This document shows, in pieces, positions 7,758-15,483 of a DNA stretch of 15,483 bases. Location of the stretch: assembly GCA_902984215.1 (NCBI GenBank), contig CADWAF010005617.1:1-15483 (forward strand), read 5' to 3'. The position numbers were made by a program, and so were the translations under genes. The DNA is from Willaertia magna. Its lineage: Eukaryota; Heterolobosea; Eutetramitea; Acrasida; Naegleriidae. Each line of letters starts with the position of its first letter. Position 1 is the stretch's first letter. The notes beneath the pieces are model-generated. The model searched no databases. It had not been told where the DNA came from and saw only the letters and a program-made list of their open reading frames with translations.

Positions 7758-9035
7758 TTATTTTTCTTCCTTATTATCTATACTTATTGTTGTTGCTGTT
7801 TCTACTGTTTTAGTTGTTTTCTTTTGATTATTATTATTATTTGGCTTATTATACTCAACTGGTTTAAAATAAGATCCTTTTGAACAATGTAAATCCACTA
7901 ACCACTTTAAGGCAATATTTTGTTCTTTCATTAATTGAACAATTTTTGGAATTAAAAAATCATTTTTAAACTTTTCTACTAATTCAATCTTATCTTCTTT
8001 CAATGATAATGCTTCAAATGGTGGTTTCACAATATTTCTATTATAATTTGGGAAATCACAAATATCTAAGAATAATCCTTCAGGCATAATTAAAGGTAAA
8101 TCTACATGAATATTTGGTTTAAAAGCTGTTTCAATCATATCTGCTGGGCATAATCCTCTAATCATTGAAACGCAAGTACCAATCATGATACGTATTTGAT
8201 GTAACATAAAACTTCTACCAACAATTTCAATTACAAAATGGTCATCATTATTCTCAATAATTTTCATACTTTTAATTTGTCTAACTGCAGTTTCAGCACC
8301 TGGATTTACATCAATTGTAAAATTATGAAAGAAATGAGTACCTTCATATTTAGAAAATAATTCATTTAATTTATTCATTTTCTCTTCAATTGTATTTAAA
8401 TTAAAAATATTATTTGATTTTAATAAAATATTTTTACTGTCTAAATCTAAAGTTGAATGTGGTAAAATATAAAGATATCTTCTATGATGACAATAATGGT
8501 GTAATTTAAACATTCCTGGAATTCTTTGGATTTGTGTTACTTGTATATAATCTTGATATTTAGTCATCTTTGGATGTTTATTAATTTGTTCATTCATTTT
8601 CATTCTAAGACTTTCTAAAATATTATAACTTTCACTAACAGTAGTATTAGATTTAATTTCTGGGATTGACAGTCTAAAACTAATAACATTTCTAATTGCT
8701 GAAACACCACGATCTGTTCTACAAGCTCTTTGTAGTTTTATTTCTTTTAAAATTTTACTTTTGAATAGATTTAATTCTGATAAAGCATCATATATTATTG
8801 ATTCAATAGTTATTACTTTAGAGCCACTACCATTTTGGATTTGAATACCATTAAATGGTAATCCACAATAGGTAATAAATAATGCATATGGTTTAACTTC
8901 ATCATTATTGTTTTCTTCATTACATACTGTTGCGTCTTCTACTCCTTCCTCTTCATCTTCAGCTCTTTCCGAGGCTTGTTTTGAAGCCTTTTTTTGTTTA
9001 TCTCCGCCAAAATTCTTTCTTCTCTTGTTTCCCAT
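7758..9035 (-). CDS. PUS1: tRNA pseudouridine synthase, PUS1 (TruA) family
   Basis: The first true ATG is at 9035 (MGNKRRKNFGG), giving 425 residues; the frame upstream opens only on TTG. A basic then acidic leader of about 45 residues, which may be a nuclear signal, precedes the catalytic core. Hallmarks are YALFITYCGLPFNGIQ (50-65), QRACRTDRGVSA with the catalytic Asp108, CHHRRYLYILP (182-192), GTHFFHNFT (232-240) and GRSFMLHQIRIMIG (273-286). The last two are typical of eukaryotic PUS1/PUS2 rather than bacterial TruA or PUS3. PUS1 isomerises several uridines in tRNA (such as 27, 28, 34 and 36), and in some species in U2 snRNA and mRNA, mostly in the nucleus, with mitochondrial forms known. 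The C-terminus is Asn/Thr-rich. The gene is only 93 nt upstream of the thioredoxin gene, on the same strand. Confidence 0.9.
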   Translation of the reverse strand: MGNKRRKNFGGDKQKKASKQASERAEDEEEGVEDATVCNEENNNDEVKPYALFITYCGLPFNGIQIQNGSGSKVITIESIIYDALSELNLFKSKILKEIKLQRACRTDRGVSAIRNVISFRLSIPEIKSNTTVSESYNILESLRMKMNEQINKHPKMTKYQDYIQVTQIQRIPGMFKLHHYCHHRRYLYILPHSTLDLDSKNILLKSNNIFNLNTIEEKMNKLNELFSKYEGTHFFHNFTIDVNPGAETAVRQIKSMKIIENNDDHFVIEIVGRSFMLHQIRIMIGTCVSMIRGLCPADMIETAFKPNIHVDLPLIMPEGLFLDICDFPNYNRNIVKPPFEALSLKEDKIELVEKFKNDFLIPKIVQLMKEQNIALKWLVDLHCSKGSYFKPVEYNKPNNNNNQKKTTKTVETATTISIDNKEEK

Positions 9036-9141
9036 TTTTTTCAAAACAATAATGGTACACTTTACAATAGTATATTTTTAAAAAATTATTTAATTTGTTA
9101 CAATTGGTTAATAAATAGTTAGTTTAATATTTCAGTTACAT

Positions 9142-10509
9142 TTAACATCTTGCAAGTTTCTTTAATTGTGCAATTAAAACCTTGTTGATTCTAACCTTTC
9201 TTGGACATCTTGCAGTCTTTAACTTTAATCTTCTTAAAACTCTCTTAACTAATTTGCTTAAATGTTTTCTTGGATTCCATTTCTTGCCTAATTTCTTCTT
9301 TAATTTTAATAAACGAGCGACTTCCTTTCTTAATTTAGAAACAGTTCTTGAGCTAACAGAAACTTTCTTTGATTTCTTGCCACCCTTCTTTGCAGCTCTC
9401 TTTGCTCTTCTCTTTGCCTTTTCTAAATCTTTCTTTGCTTCTTTTTCTGCTGCCTTTTCTTTCTTAATTAATGCAGCCTTCTTCTTTCTATATTTCTTTA
9501 ATGCCTTCTTTGCCCATTTCTTTGCCCACTTCTTTCTCTTTTTCTTTTCATCCTTACGTAATTTAGCGATAGTCTTAGCAATGTGTTTACCTTCAGTCTT
9601 ACCTGAAACAATAACGTCAACAATACATGAAGCTAATAAACGTTTCTTCTTTTCAGGGATACCGGCCTTAATACAGAGATCTCTTGCCTTTTGTTTTTGT
9701 TCTGCAGTTGGTTTTGGAATAGTTCTTTTAACAATCTTTCTTGGCTTGTGATCATGCATTAAGCCAATTGCTTGTTGTTTAGTTGCATCTTGGGTGACAC
9801 ATAAACCTTTAGTCCAGGTAACTTCTTTTGGAGAATCGAGATAAACATGAATTGCACCTGCTGATCCGAGGCTCTTAACATTACTTTCAGCACGAGACCA
9901 TTCTGCAGTTAATTTAGCACCATTTGATGATGAAACAATTAAACCATTTGCCTTGAATCTTTCAGCATAACCTCCTTGTTCACCGATTAAAATCTTTTTA
10001 CCAGTTTCAAGGTTTAATACTTTTTTATCAAGATAGAATTTATCTGTGTTGACATTATATTCGATAACTCCTGCTCTGTCAACTTTAACTGCAATACCAG
10101 TGTTTACAGAAACTTTACCCCATTTACCAGTTCTTGAGTGAGCAACAAATTTACCATCAGTGGAACGAGCTAAAACATAGTCACCAGTTCCATAAAAATC
10201 GTACTTTTTACCAGTGAAGGTAATGTAGTGTGGGTCACCGGTTGCTTGGCACTTTTGAACAACAGTAGTAGGAGTTGGTTTCTTTAGCTTTTTCAATTTC
10301 TTTGCTAATTTCTTAGCTTTCTTTTGTGCTTTCTTTGCTGCTTTTAATGCTCTATTAACACCAGTTCCTCTTCTCTTTTTACGTCCCAAGATTCTTTTAA
10401 TTGCTCTTCTAATTCTACCTCCTCTCTTTGCTTCAACAACGTCTGCGCTGCACATGAAGCAGACAAAGAGGATTGCTAATAATAAAAGTACTAACCAGCT
10501 CTTGTTCAT
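9142..10509 (-). CDS. Secreted VWD-domain protein flanked by polycationic Lys/Arg arms
   Basis: The 455-residue protein opens with a clear signal peptide (KSWLVLLLLAILFVCFMCS, likely cut near VVEA/KRGG, residue 27). Residues 28-78 are highly basic (RIRRAIKRILGRKKRRG, then AKK repeats). A von Willebrand factor type D-like domain follows: CQATGDPHYITFTGKKYDFYGTGDYVL (87-113) through about KGLCVTQ (243). Next comes CIKAG and ASCIVDVIVSG (279-311), a two-Cys segment like those after VWD in other proteins. Residues 315-455 are again Lys/Arg-rich with coiled-coil-like KKA/EKEAKK runs, ending CPRKVRINKVLIAQLKKLARC. Lys is coded mostly by AAG, unlike neighbouring genes, which suggests high expression. 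Function is unknown. A secreted matrix or coat protein that binds anionic polymers, or a membrane-active cationic protein, would both fit. Confidence 0.8.
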   Translation of the reverse strand: MNKSWLVLLLLAILFVCFMCSADVVEAKRGGRIRRAIKRILGRKKRRGTGVNRALKAAKKAQKKAKKLAKKLKKLKKPTPTTVVQKCQATGDPHYITFTGKKYDFYGTGDYVLARSTDGKFVAHSRTGKWGKVSVNTGIAVKVDRAGVIEYNVNTDKFYLDKKVLNLETGKKILIGEQGGYAERFKANGLIVSSSNGAKLTAEWSRAESNVKSLGSAGAIHVYLDSPKEVTWTKGLCVTQDATKQQAIGLMHDHKPRKIVKRTIPKPTAEQKQKARDLCIKAGIPEKKKRLLASCIVDVIVSGKTEGKHIAKTIAKLRKDEKKKRKKWAKKWAKKALKKYRKKKAALIKKEKAAEKEAKKDLEKAKRRAKRAAKKGGKKSKKVSVSSRTVSKLRKEVARLLKLKKKLGKKWNPRKHLSKLVKRVLRRLKLKTARCPRKVRINKVLIAQLKKLARC

Positions 10510-10557
10510 GTTTAATTTTTTTTTGGATGATGAAAAATCCTGAAGGGCTAGTAAAAA

Positions 10558-10566
10558 TATTTATAG
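10558..10566 (-). promoter_or_regulatory. TATA-like element upstream of the VWD gene
   Basis: The minus strand reads CTATAAATA, about 49 nt before the start codon of the VWD gene, in otherwise less AT-rich DNA. That is a fitting place for a core promoter of a strongly expressed gene with a short leader. No other element is certain; a short inverted repeat AACCA-TGGTT lies further upstream at 10603-10616. Confidence 0.4.
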
Positions 10567-10706
10567 TATTAGATGACCCAGTCAGTTGTCATGGCAATGG
10601 TCAACCATCATTGGTTATGGCATAAACTGGTGTTCACAAAACGCTTTAAGCGAAGCGGTCAAGAACTACAGTTGCAAATGGCAAAGAACGAAACAGATGC
10701 CAAGGA

Positions 10707-12737
10707 TTAATTCAACTTTGCTTTTCTGAGCTTTAGTTTTAGTTTAGAGGTTTCCCTCTCAATTTCTCCAATTCGTTGTTCTAAGGTCATCTTTTGTTTC
10801 CTTGAGGCAATAGATTTAATTCCTACAGACAACAATTTTTGCAGGTCGCCTTCAAGTCTTCCTTTTTCTAGTCCCAGATGAATCAAATTATCCTCAATGT
10901 CTTCGACTTCTATGGATTTGTTGTTTGAGTCTTTAGGTTCTGAGGGAGCAAGATTGTAAGAGGTACCCATTATTTTAGCTTTATTTGCTTTTCTTTCCTT
11001 TGGTGAATCGTTTTCAGAAATAACTGATTTAGTACTAGATGGAGAAGTTTGTTGCCTTTCAAAATATTCATTTGTACTATACGAATTTCCTCTCACACTT
11101 GAGAAATTGTTGTGGTTCTGGCTGACTGCAGGTTGAGATGAAAAGTTGTTAACTGAAAGATAATTATTAGGATTAGACGAAAATTGACTGTGGTACAAGT
11201 CATTGTTAAACGAATAAGGTTCTTTGTGTTGTTGTTGAGAGAGGTATGATTGAGTACTAAAGGAGGATGATATTTCCATTGACTTGATTTTGAGCTCGAG
11301 TCTGGATATAATATCTTGCATATTCCTTATTTCTCTCTTTGAGGAATCCAATTCATTAAGGAGCTGTTGTTCTCTATTCATCAGTATTTCCCTTTCTTGA
11401 GATAACCTATTTGCTTCTACAGAGAACTTGGAAAATTCATCTTCTCTTGAAATATTATTGTGTTTAACCTGCTCTAGAGTTTTTTCGTATTGGAATTTAA
11501 TATTTTCCAAGTTGTGTTTGTCTTTTTTCAAACTCTCATTTTCCATTATCAGTTGTCTTTGATTGTATTCCATATTCTTAATTTTATCTGACAAAGATTG
11601 GGCGGTGTTTTCAGCTTCAGTCTGTTTTGCTAAAAGTATTTCCTTTTCATCTATTAGCCTTAGTTCTTTTTCTTTTTGAACTTTTAATTCTTTATCTGCG
11701 TTTTCTAATTTGTATTGTAGGGCAGTAATTGTTTCTTCTTTTTGTCTTATTTTTGTTTCAATCTCTTTAATCTGTTTAGTTTTATCATTATCTGAAAATT
11801 TTAAATTCTCAACAAGATTTTCTTGGTTTCGTTTTTCTTCTTCAAAGGCCTTAACTTTTGACCTCAATGTCTCTAGTTCACTAAGAAGCCTGTTTGTGTC
11901 TTGGTGATTCATAGTTTTGTCAACCAAACCAATTTGTTCTCTTAACCTTTGATTTTCATTTTCTAACTCTATTATCTTAGCTTCTTTGTCTGAAAGCATT
12001 TTCTCAAATCTGTTTTTTTGTTCTTGTAAATCTGACTGGCATCTGTCTTGTATTTGTTTTATTCTTTCATTATTTATTTTGATTGTTTCTTGTTTTTCTC
12101 TTCTCAGTTGATTTACTTCTCCTTGTAGTTTTTCACTGTCTTTGTTATTGGTAGACTCTTGTACAAATCTTCCAGTAGAAATATTACTAGTTGAGCTTCT
12201 TAGTTGTTTAGGGGCAGGTCTAGTCTTTATAGGTTTTTCTTCTTCTTCTTCTTTTTCATCTACAACTTCTTGCTCTAAAGCTAATTGAGATTCTTCTTCT
12301 TTAAGCAGTTTAGTATTATATCTAGGGGTTGGACGATTCCCTTTGTTTTGTTGCGGATTGCTTTGAGGTGTAAATTTATCTTCTTTTGAATTATTGTTTA
12401 TAGTATTAAACTGAGGCAGCATTCTACTAGATAAGGGTCTTTGAAATTTTGGTTGAACGTTTATTGGCTCAAATTCTTCTTCTTCGTTTTCTGCATCTTC
12501 TAAATCTTCTTTCCTTAATGTTCTTCTGTTTCTCTCTTCGGAATTTTTATTAACAGCAGCCTTTTTACTGTTTAAATATCTGGCCATTTCGTAGAACGAA
12601 CTCTCTTCCTCATTCCTTTGTATTTCTTTATCACTTTCATCTATGTTATCATTTTCTTGAATATCTGTTTGATTTTTGGTTGGTTTCTTCTTTGGCTCTA
12701 GTATTGTTATTGGAGCGTCAAACACCTTTCTACTCAT
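10707..12737 (-). CDS. Large coiled-coil protein, possibly centrosomal or ciliary
   Basis: The first ATG is at 12737 (MSRKVFDAP), giving 676 residues; the frame opens earlier only on a TTG codon. Residues 1 to about 195 are charged and low complexity, with acidic runs (EEEEFEP, EKEEEEEKP). About 200-490 form one long heptad-rich coiled coil (QLRREKQETIKINNERI and on), followed by a Ser/Asn/Gln-rich linker with PSSTKSV and DSPKERK, possible kinase sites. The last 70 residues return to helix: IEDNLIHLGLEKGRLEGDL then RKQKMTLEQRIGEIERETSKLKLKLRKAK. This closing helix looks like the conserved tail of some centrosomal/basal-body coiled-coil proteins, but I cannot name the family. There is no signal peptide or membrane segment. 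A structural cytoskeletal role is inference only. Confidence 0.7.
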   Translation of the reverse strand: MSRKVFDAPITILEPKKKPTKNQTDIQENDNIDESDKEIQRNEEESSFYEMARYLNSKKAAVNKNSEERNRRTLRKEDLEDAENEEEEFEPINVQPKFQRPLSSRMLPQFNTINNNSKEDKFTPQSNPQQNKGNRPTPRYNTKLLKEEESQLALEQEVVDEKEEEEEKPIKTRPAPKQLRSSTSNISTGRFVQESTNNKDSEKLQGEVNQLRREKQETIKINNERIKQIQDRCQSDLQEQKNRFEKMLSDKEAKIIELENENQRLREQIGLVDKTMNHQDTNRLLSELETLRSKVKAFEEEKRNQENLVENLKFSDNDKTKQIKEIETKIRQKEETITALQYKLENADKELKVQKEKELRLIDEKEILLAKQTEAENTAQSLSDKIKNMEYNQRQLIMENESLKKDKHNLENIKFQYEKTLEQVKHNNISREDEFSKFSVEANRLSQEREILMNREQQLLNELDSSKREIRNMQDIISRLELKIKSMEISSSFSTQSYLSQQQHKEPYSFNNDLYHSQFSSNPNNYLSVNNFSSQPAVSQNHNNFSSVRGNSYSTNEYFERQQTSPSSTKSVISENDSPKERKANKAKIMGTSYNLAPSEPKDSNNKSIEVEDIEDNLIHLGLEKGRLEGDLQKLLSVGIKSIASRKQKMTLEQRIGEIERETSKLKLKLRKAKLN

Positions 12738-12873
12738 TCGTTTTAATTTTGGAGGGAAAATAAAACCCAAACGGAAGGAGGGAAAAACGAAACACAACGC
12801 CCACTACAAAATTAAAAACAATCTTTCAAGTGACAATAACATTGTTTTTTATTATACAAGTTTAAACCATCCT

Positions 12874-13509
12874 TTAAAACTTTCCTATATTTTCCCATAA
12901 AGGATAATTAGTTCTATCAATATTATACAGATATCCACTAAAACCAAGTAACGCAATTGTACCAATACCAAAGATAGTTCCAATAACTTTATTTAAAGTA
13001 GAACGATTAAATCTATAAGAAAGAATTGTGTTCAACCCAGTAAAAGAATGATATATACCACTAAAAAGTAAGGCTACATAATAAGGAAACATTATTGAAA
13101 ATCCTGGAAATTTTTCCAAAGAACTTGAAACCAAAGTAAAATCAGCATTTCTACCACTCACAACTCTTGTTGCCAAATAGTGAACTGGAAGAATTGCAAG
13201 TAATGCAAAACCAGTTACTTTGTGTAATGAAATTGCAGTAGTTTTCTCTTTCTTATTCATTCTTGAAAGAATATTTCTTAAAATACTTGCACCAGCGTGT
13301 ACTATAATTGGAGTTAAAAGTAAACATCTTTCAACAAGTGGATGTGGTCTATAAACATTTCTCATAACACCCAATACTTTATCATAAAGATCTTGAGAAA
13401 TTGCTCCGGTTGATGCGTTTGCAATGTGTAAAGTGGTAAAGACAAAGATTGAAATACCTGTCCAGTGTTGGACTTTTCTTAACTTTTGATCTAATGTTGT
13501 TGTGGACAT
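12874..13509 (-). CDS. Mcp1-like (DUF1691) multi-helix mitochondrial membrane protein
   Basis: The 211-residue protein starts at the ATG at 13509. It has about five hydrophobic helices (roughly 14-33, 62-79, 96-115, 138-158, 173-195) and His residues at fixed places in them: QHWTG (15), TTLHIA (28), RPHPLVE (56), IVHAGAS (71), LHKVTG (96) and PVHYLATR (110). The pattern 'YRxHPLVE...VHxxxxxxR...LHxxTGxxLxxxxxxHxxxxR' is what I know from fungal Mcp1 and related DUF1691 proteins, which resemble the haem-binding membrane subunits of succinate dehydrogenase. Yeast Mcp1 is an outer-membrane mitochondrial protein linked to lipid homeostasis and Vps13. A diverged cytochrome b subunit is the main alternative. 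No cleavable presequence is obvious. It is 136 nt upstream of the coiled-coil gene on the same strand. Confidence 0.6.
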   Translation of the reverse strand: MSTTTLDQKLRKVQHWTGISIFVFTTLHIANASTGAISQDLYDKVLGVMRNVYRPHPLVERCLLLTPIIVHAGASILRNILSRMNKKEKTTAISLHKVTGFALLAILPVHYLATRVVSGRNADFTLVSSSLEKFPGFSIMFPYYVALLFSGIYHSFTGLNTILSYRFNRSTLNKVIGTIFGIGTIALLGFSGYLYNIDRTNYPLWENIGKF

Positions 13510-13882
13510 TTTGTTTAGATTGTTTCATTGCAACCAACAGGAGAATTTAAATTCCAGCATTTTATAATCAATTTGATAGGACAGAATCTCATTATTTGTG
13601 CGAATGTAGGACGATTTAACAAAGCCATTTAGTCTGATGAAAAACACTTTATAGTTTGAGTTGATTTTCAGGCAAATGAAATTTGTTTTAATTTTTTTAA
13701 AATATACGCTGAAAGTTACAATTTTTGTAAACCTAATAAAAAATTATACAAAAATTTTGAATAAATTAAGTGCAACAGATTTTAACGGTCGAACAAAAAC
13801 GAACAAGATACCAACATTTCAACGTTCCAATTAGTTGGCTAAAATCAGCAATCTGCAAATCTGCATATCAAAAAAAACTGAA
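13510..13882. other. Intergenic region between divergent genes
   Basis: This 373-nt stretch lies between the divergent starts of the Mcp1-like gene and the LamG-type gene, so both promoters should lie here. It is AT-rich, with T runs near 13691-13697. A plus-strand frame is open from 13770 but has no ATG and no protein-like features before 13883. I see no RNA gene or repeat in it. Confidence 0.5.
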
Positions 13883-15422
13883 ATGTTTCAATCAGTGGTT
13901 TTATTTATTACATTGGCAGCAATCCACTGTTATTTCTTTTGTTGATATCAAAGCACAAAACTATACTTTAAATTCAGAAGGAAAACTTACTTTTGACATT
14001 ATTGTCCAGTCAGAAAATGTAACCATTAATTCACTACAATTTATCAATAGCACTAATCCATACTATGAATTCAATATTGTTCCAGTATCTTCTACAAGTA
14101 AAACAACATATTATCTTTACATGCCGCTGGATGGTTCTTTGGAAGATAAACTTAATCACACCGTAACGACTTTTGGCACAATCATTGCCAACATTTCAAG
14201 CCCCACTAAAAGCAAAAGTGTTCACTTTGTTGTCGATGCTTCAAAGTTTAATTACATTGAAATTCAAAATGTAAAGAATTTTATTAATGATGATTTTGTT
14301 GTAGAGTTTTGGGCTAAAACTGCAGGAATAGAACCTTTTCTTGGTTTATTTAATATTAATGGTGGAACAAATAATCTTTATCTTTGTGTAGCGGGTAATG
14401 GATTTTTTCATTTATTTAAGCCAACCAACACCAGTTCAGATATCTTGACAAATTCAACTATCAAAATGCTGTCAGGTATTTGGGCTCAATTAAAAATCGA
14501 AAGAAAAGAAAATATACTAAGTTTATATCAAAATGGTCAATTAGTGGTAACACATTCCAATCCAATTACAGCTGTTATTCCAGGAGAAACAGTTACTGTT
14601 TACCTTGGGAAACCACCAAATAATCTTTCTAATCATTACAGTTTACAAGGATTTATTAGTGATGTTCGTATTTATAAACCTGAATACAAACATGAATATG
14701 TGTTTAAGGCAACCTCAAACAAAGTCACAAATTATTTTGATGATAACATTTATTTATCTGCAAATACCATATACGATTTTACTCCAAACACAAATATTAT
14801 AATTGAACGTCCAGTTGCTGTTTCTTATAGTAAAGAATTAAAAATTACGTTTACAATTACAAATTCAACTCTGAATCATCATCAAACATTTAAGGCAAGT
14901 GACAGAGTTTACAATATTGTTGAAAGTGCAGAAGTATAGTCTCAGATGCTTTCTTATGTTGTTTTTCAGAATCTGTACCAACACCAATTTACAATCCAAA
15001 CAACAATCAATTTGCATGCACTAAAAGTGAGGCAAATGTCTGGAAGAAATTAATAGATAATTTATTCACCAAATGAAGATTTACAAACATTAATTCATCC
15101 ATTTTCAAATGTAAAGAATGTTCATGGATTTTCATTTGTTTTGGATAAATCTGTTTTTACTGAATCAAAGACTGACAGAACCTGTTATATTCAATCTTTT
15201 GCAAGGTTAGTAAACACAAAAAGAGAATCTGATATTGGAATGACAAAAAGTGTGCATGCTGAAGTTAATTTGGCAAGTATTAATTATTTTACCGTCACTT
15301 CCGAAAATATTGAAAAACCAACAGCAAGTCAAGGTTCAACTGTATTAAGTAATAATTATTTTGTCTTGGTGATTTTATTAATTATTGCTTATTTTCATTG
15401 TGATTGTAATTTTTTAATATAA
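13883..15422 (+). pseudogene. Frame-broken LamG-domain surface protein with signal peptide and C-terminal anchor
   Basis: The pieces of one type I membrane protein lie in order but in changing frames. ATG 13883 starts a good signal peptide (MFQSVVLFITLAAIHCYFF), which stops at TGA 13943-13945. The next frame, open from before that point to TAG 14937-14939, carries the ectodomain with many N-glycosylation sequons and a concanavalin A/laminin G-like fold: FVVEFWAKTA, WAQLKIERKENILSLYQNGQ, and LQGFISDVRIYKPEY near 14641-14691. Then SVPTPIYNPNNNQFACTKSE reads in another frame from 14972, and SPNEDLQTLIHP onwards reads in the first ectodomain frame to TAA 15420-15422, ending in a membrane helix (NNYFVLVILLIIAYF). 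Single-base changes near 13930-13940 and 15063-15070, and a possible short intron at 14926/14934-14969, would account for the breaks. Sequencing error is possible, but all neighbouring genes are intact. Ligand unknown. Confidence 0.65.
14934..14969 (+). other. Possible short intron in the LamG-type gene
   Basis: GTATAGT at 14934 and the pyrimidine-rich TTGTTTTTCAG ending at 14969 look like splice sites, and the stop that ends the ectodomain frame lies inside. However, 36 nt keeps the phase, and the protein-like frame downstream is displaced. Using GTGCAG at 14926 instead (44 nt) would join the frames as IVE-K-SVPTP but with a weaker donor. The branch point and true donor cannot be settled from sequence alone. 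Confidence 0.35.
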
Positions 15423-15483
15423 ATAATTAGAAATTATTAATTTGGTTCTGTTAACAATATTTTTTAAATATATCTTATATTTC
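15423..15483. other. AT-rich 3' flank
   Basis: The last 61 nt follow the stop of the anchor segment. They hold AT-rich sequence including ATAAATAATTAG, which may serve 3'-end formation. Nothing else is seen. Confidence 0.4.

Noticed and set aside
9182..9751. Plus-strand open frame opposite the VWD gene, Phe/Leu-rich and membrane-like
   Set aside because: It is the antisense image of AAG/AAA-rich Lys codons, which read as Phe/Leu/Ser on the other strand. The minus-strand gene has a signal peptide and a recognisable domain.
12738..12797. N-terminal extension of the coiled-coil protein
   Set aside because: It begins on TTG and encodes an unlikely hydrophobic stretch; the first ATG at 12737 has an A-rich upstream context.
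13770..13882. Upstream start for the LamG-type protein
   Set aside because: The frame opens on GTG and reads as unstructured sequence; a clear signal peptide begins at ATG 13883 in another frame.
1..15483. Ciliate-type code, CRISPR array, bacterial operon or organelle DNA
   Set aside because: TAA and TAG end the genes where family lengths predict, there are no spaced repeats, a spliceosomal intron is present, and gene content is nuclear-eukaryotic.

Overview
The window looks like nuclear DNA of an AT-rich, gene-dense, intron-poor protist that uses the standard genetic code. The genes are split over both strands. Their products carry long Asn/Gln- and Glu/Lys-rich stretches, intergenic DNA is short and very AT-rich, tRNA genes sit between protein genes, and only one intron is clear (40 nt, in hslU). 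Two features point to a flagellate or amoeboflagellate with an ancestral-type mitochondrion: an HslU protease ATPase with a mitochondrial presequence, and a thioredoxin of the kind found in axonemal dynein. A heterolobosean such as Naegleria fits best. That is an inference from gene content and composition, not from a match.

Layout. At the left edge, on the minus strand, is the N-terminal part of a PTGR1-type double-bond reductase (1-608). An AT-rich gap and a minus-strand tRNA with anticodon CCA (1044-1114) follow, then an acid ceramidase/NAAA-like amidase with a long Q/N-rich extension (1171-3225). The next interval (3226-3788) holds a degenerate tRNA 5' half and an intact tRNA-Val(AAC) (3659-3732). 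Just 56 nt after the tRNA a plus-strand gene of unknown function starts (3789-4706).

Six minus-strand genes run back to back from about 13.5 kb to 4.8 kb. In transcription order they are: an Mcp1-like multi-helix membrane protein (12874-13509), a large coiled-coil protein (10707-12737), a secreted polybasic VWD-domain protein (9142-10509), a PUS1-type tRNA pseudouridine synthase (7758-9035), a thioredoxin-domain protein with an acidic tail (6507-7664), and HslU in two exons (4777-6436). The right end (13883-15422, plus) holds a frame-broken gene for a LamG-type surface protein with a signal peptide and a C-terminal membrane anchor.

The genes do not form a pathway. They look like a typical mixture of housekeeping (HslU, PUS1, reductase), organelle (Mcp1-like), ciliary (thioredoxin, perhaps the coiled-coil protein) and secreted or surface genes (VWD, LamG). 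The most unusual items are the VWD domain flanked by two polycationic arms, a tRNA with a Gly-like body but a Trp anticodon, an HslU with a GYRG pore loop and an intron inside its P-loop, and the broken LamG gene among otherwise intact neighbours.
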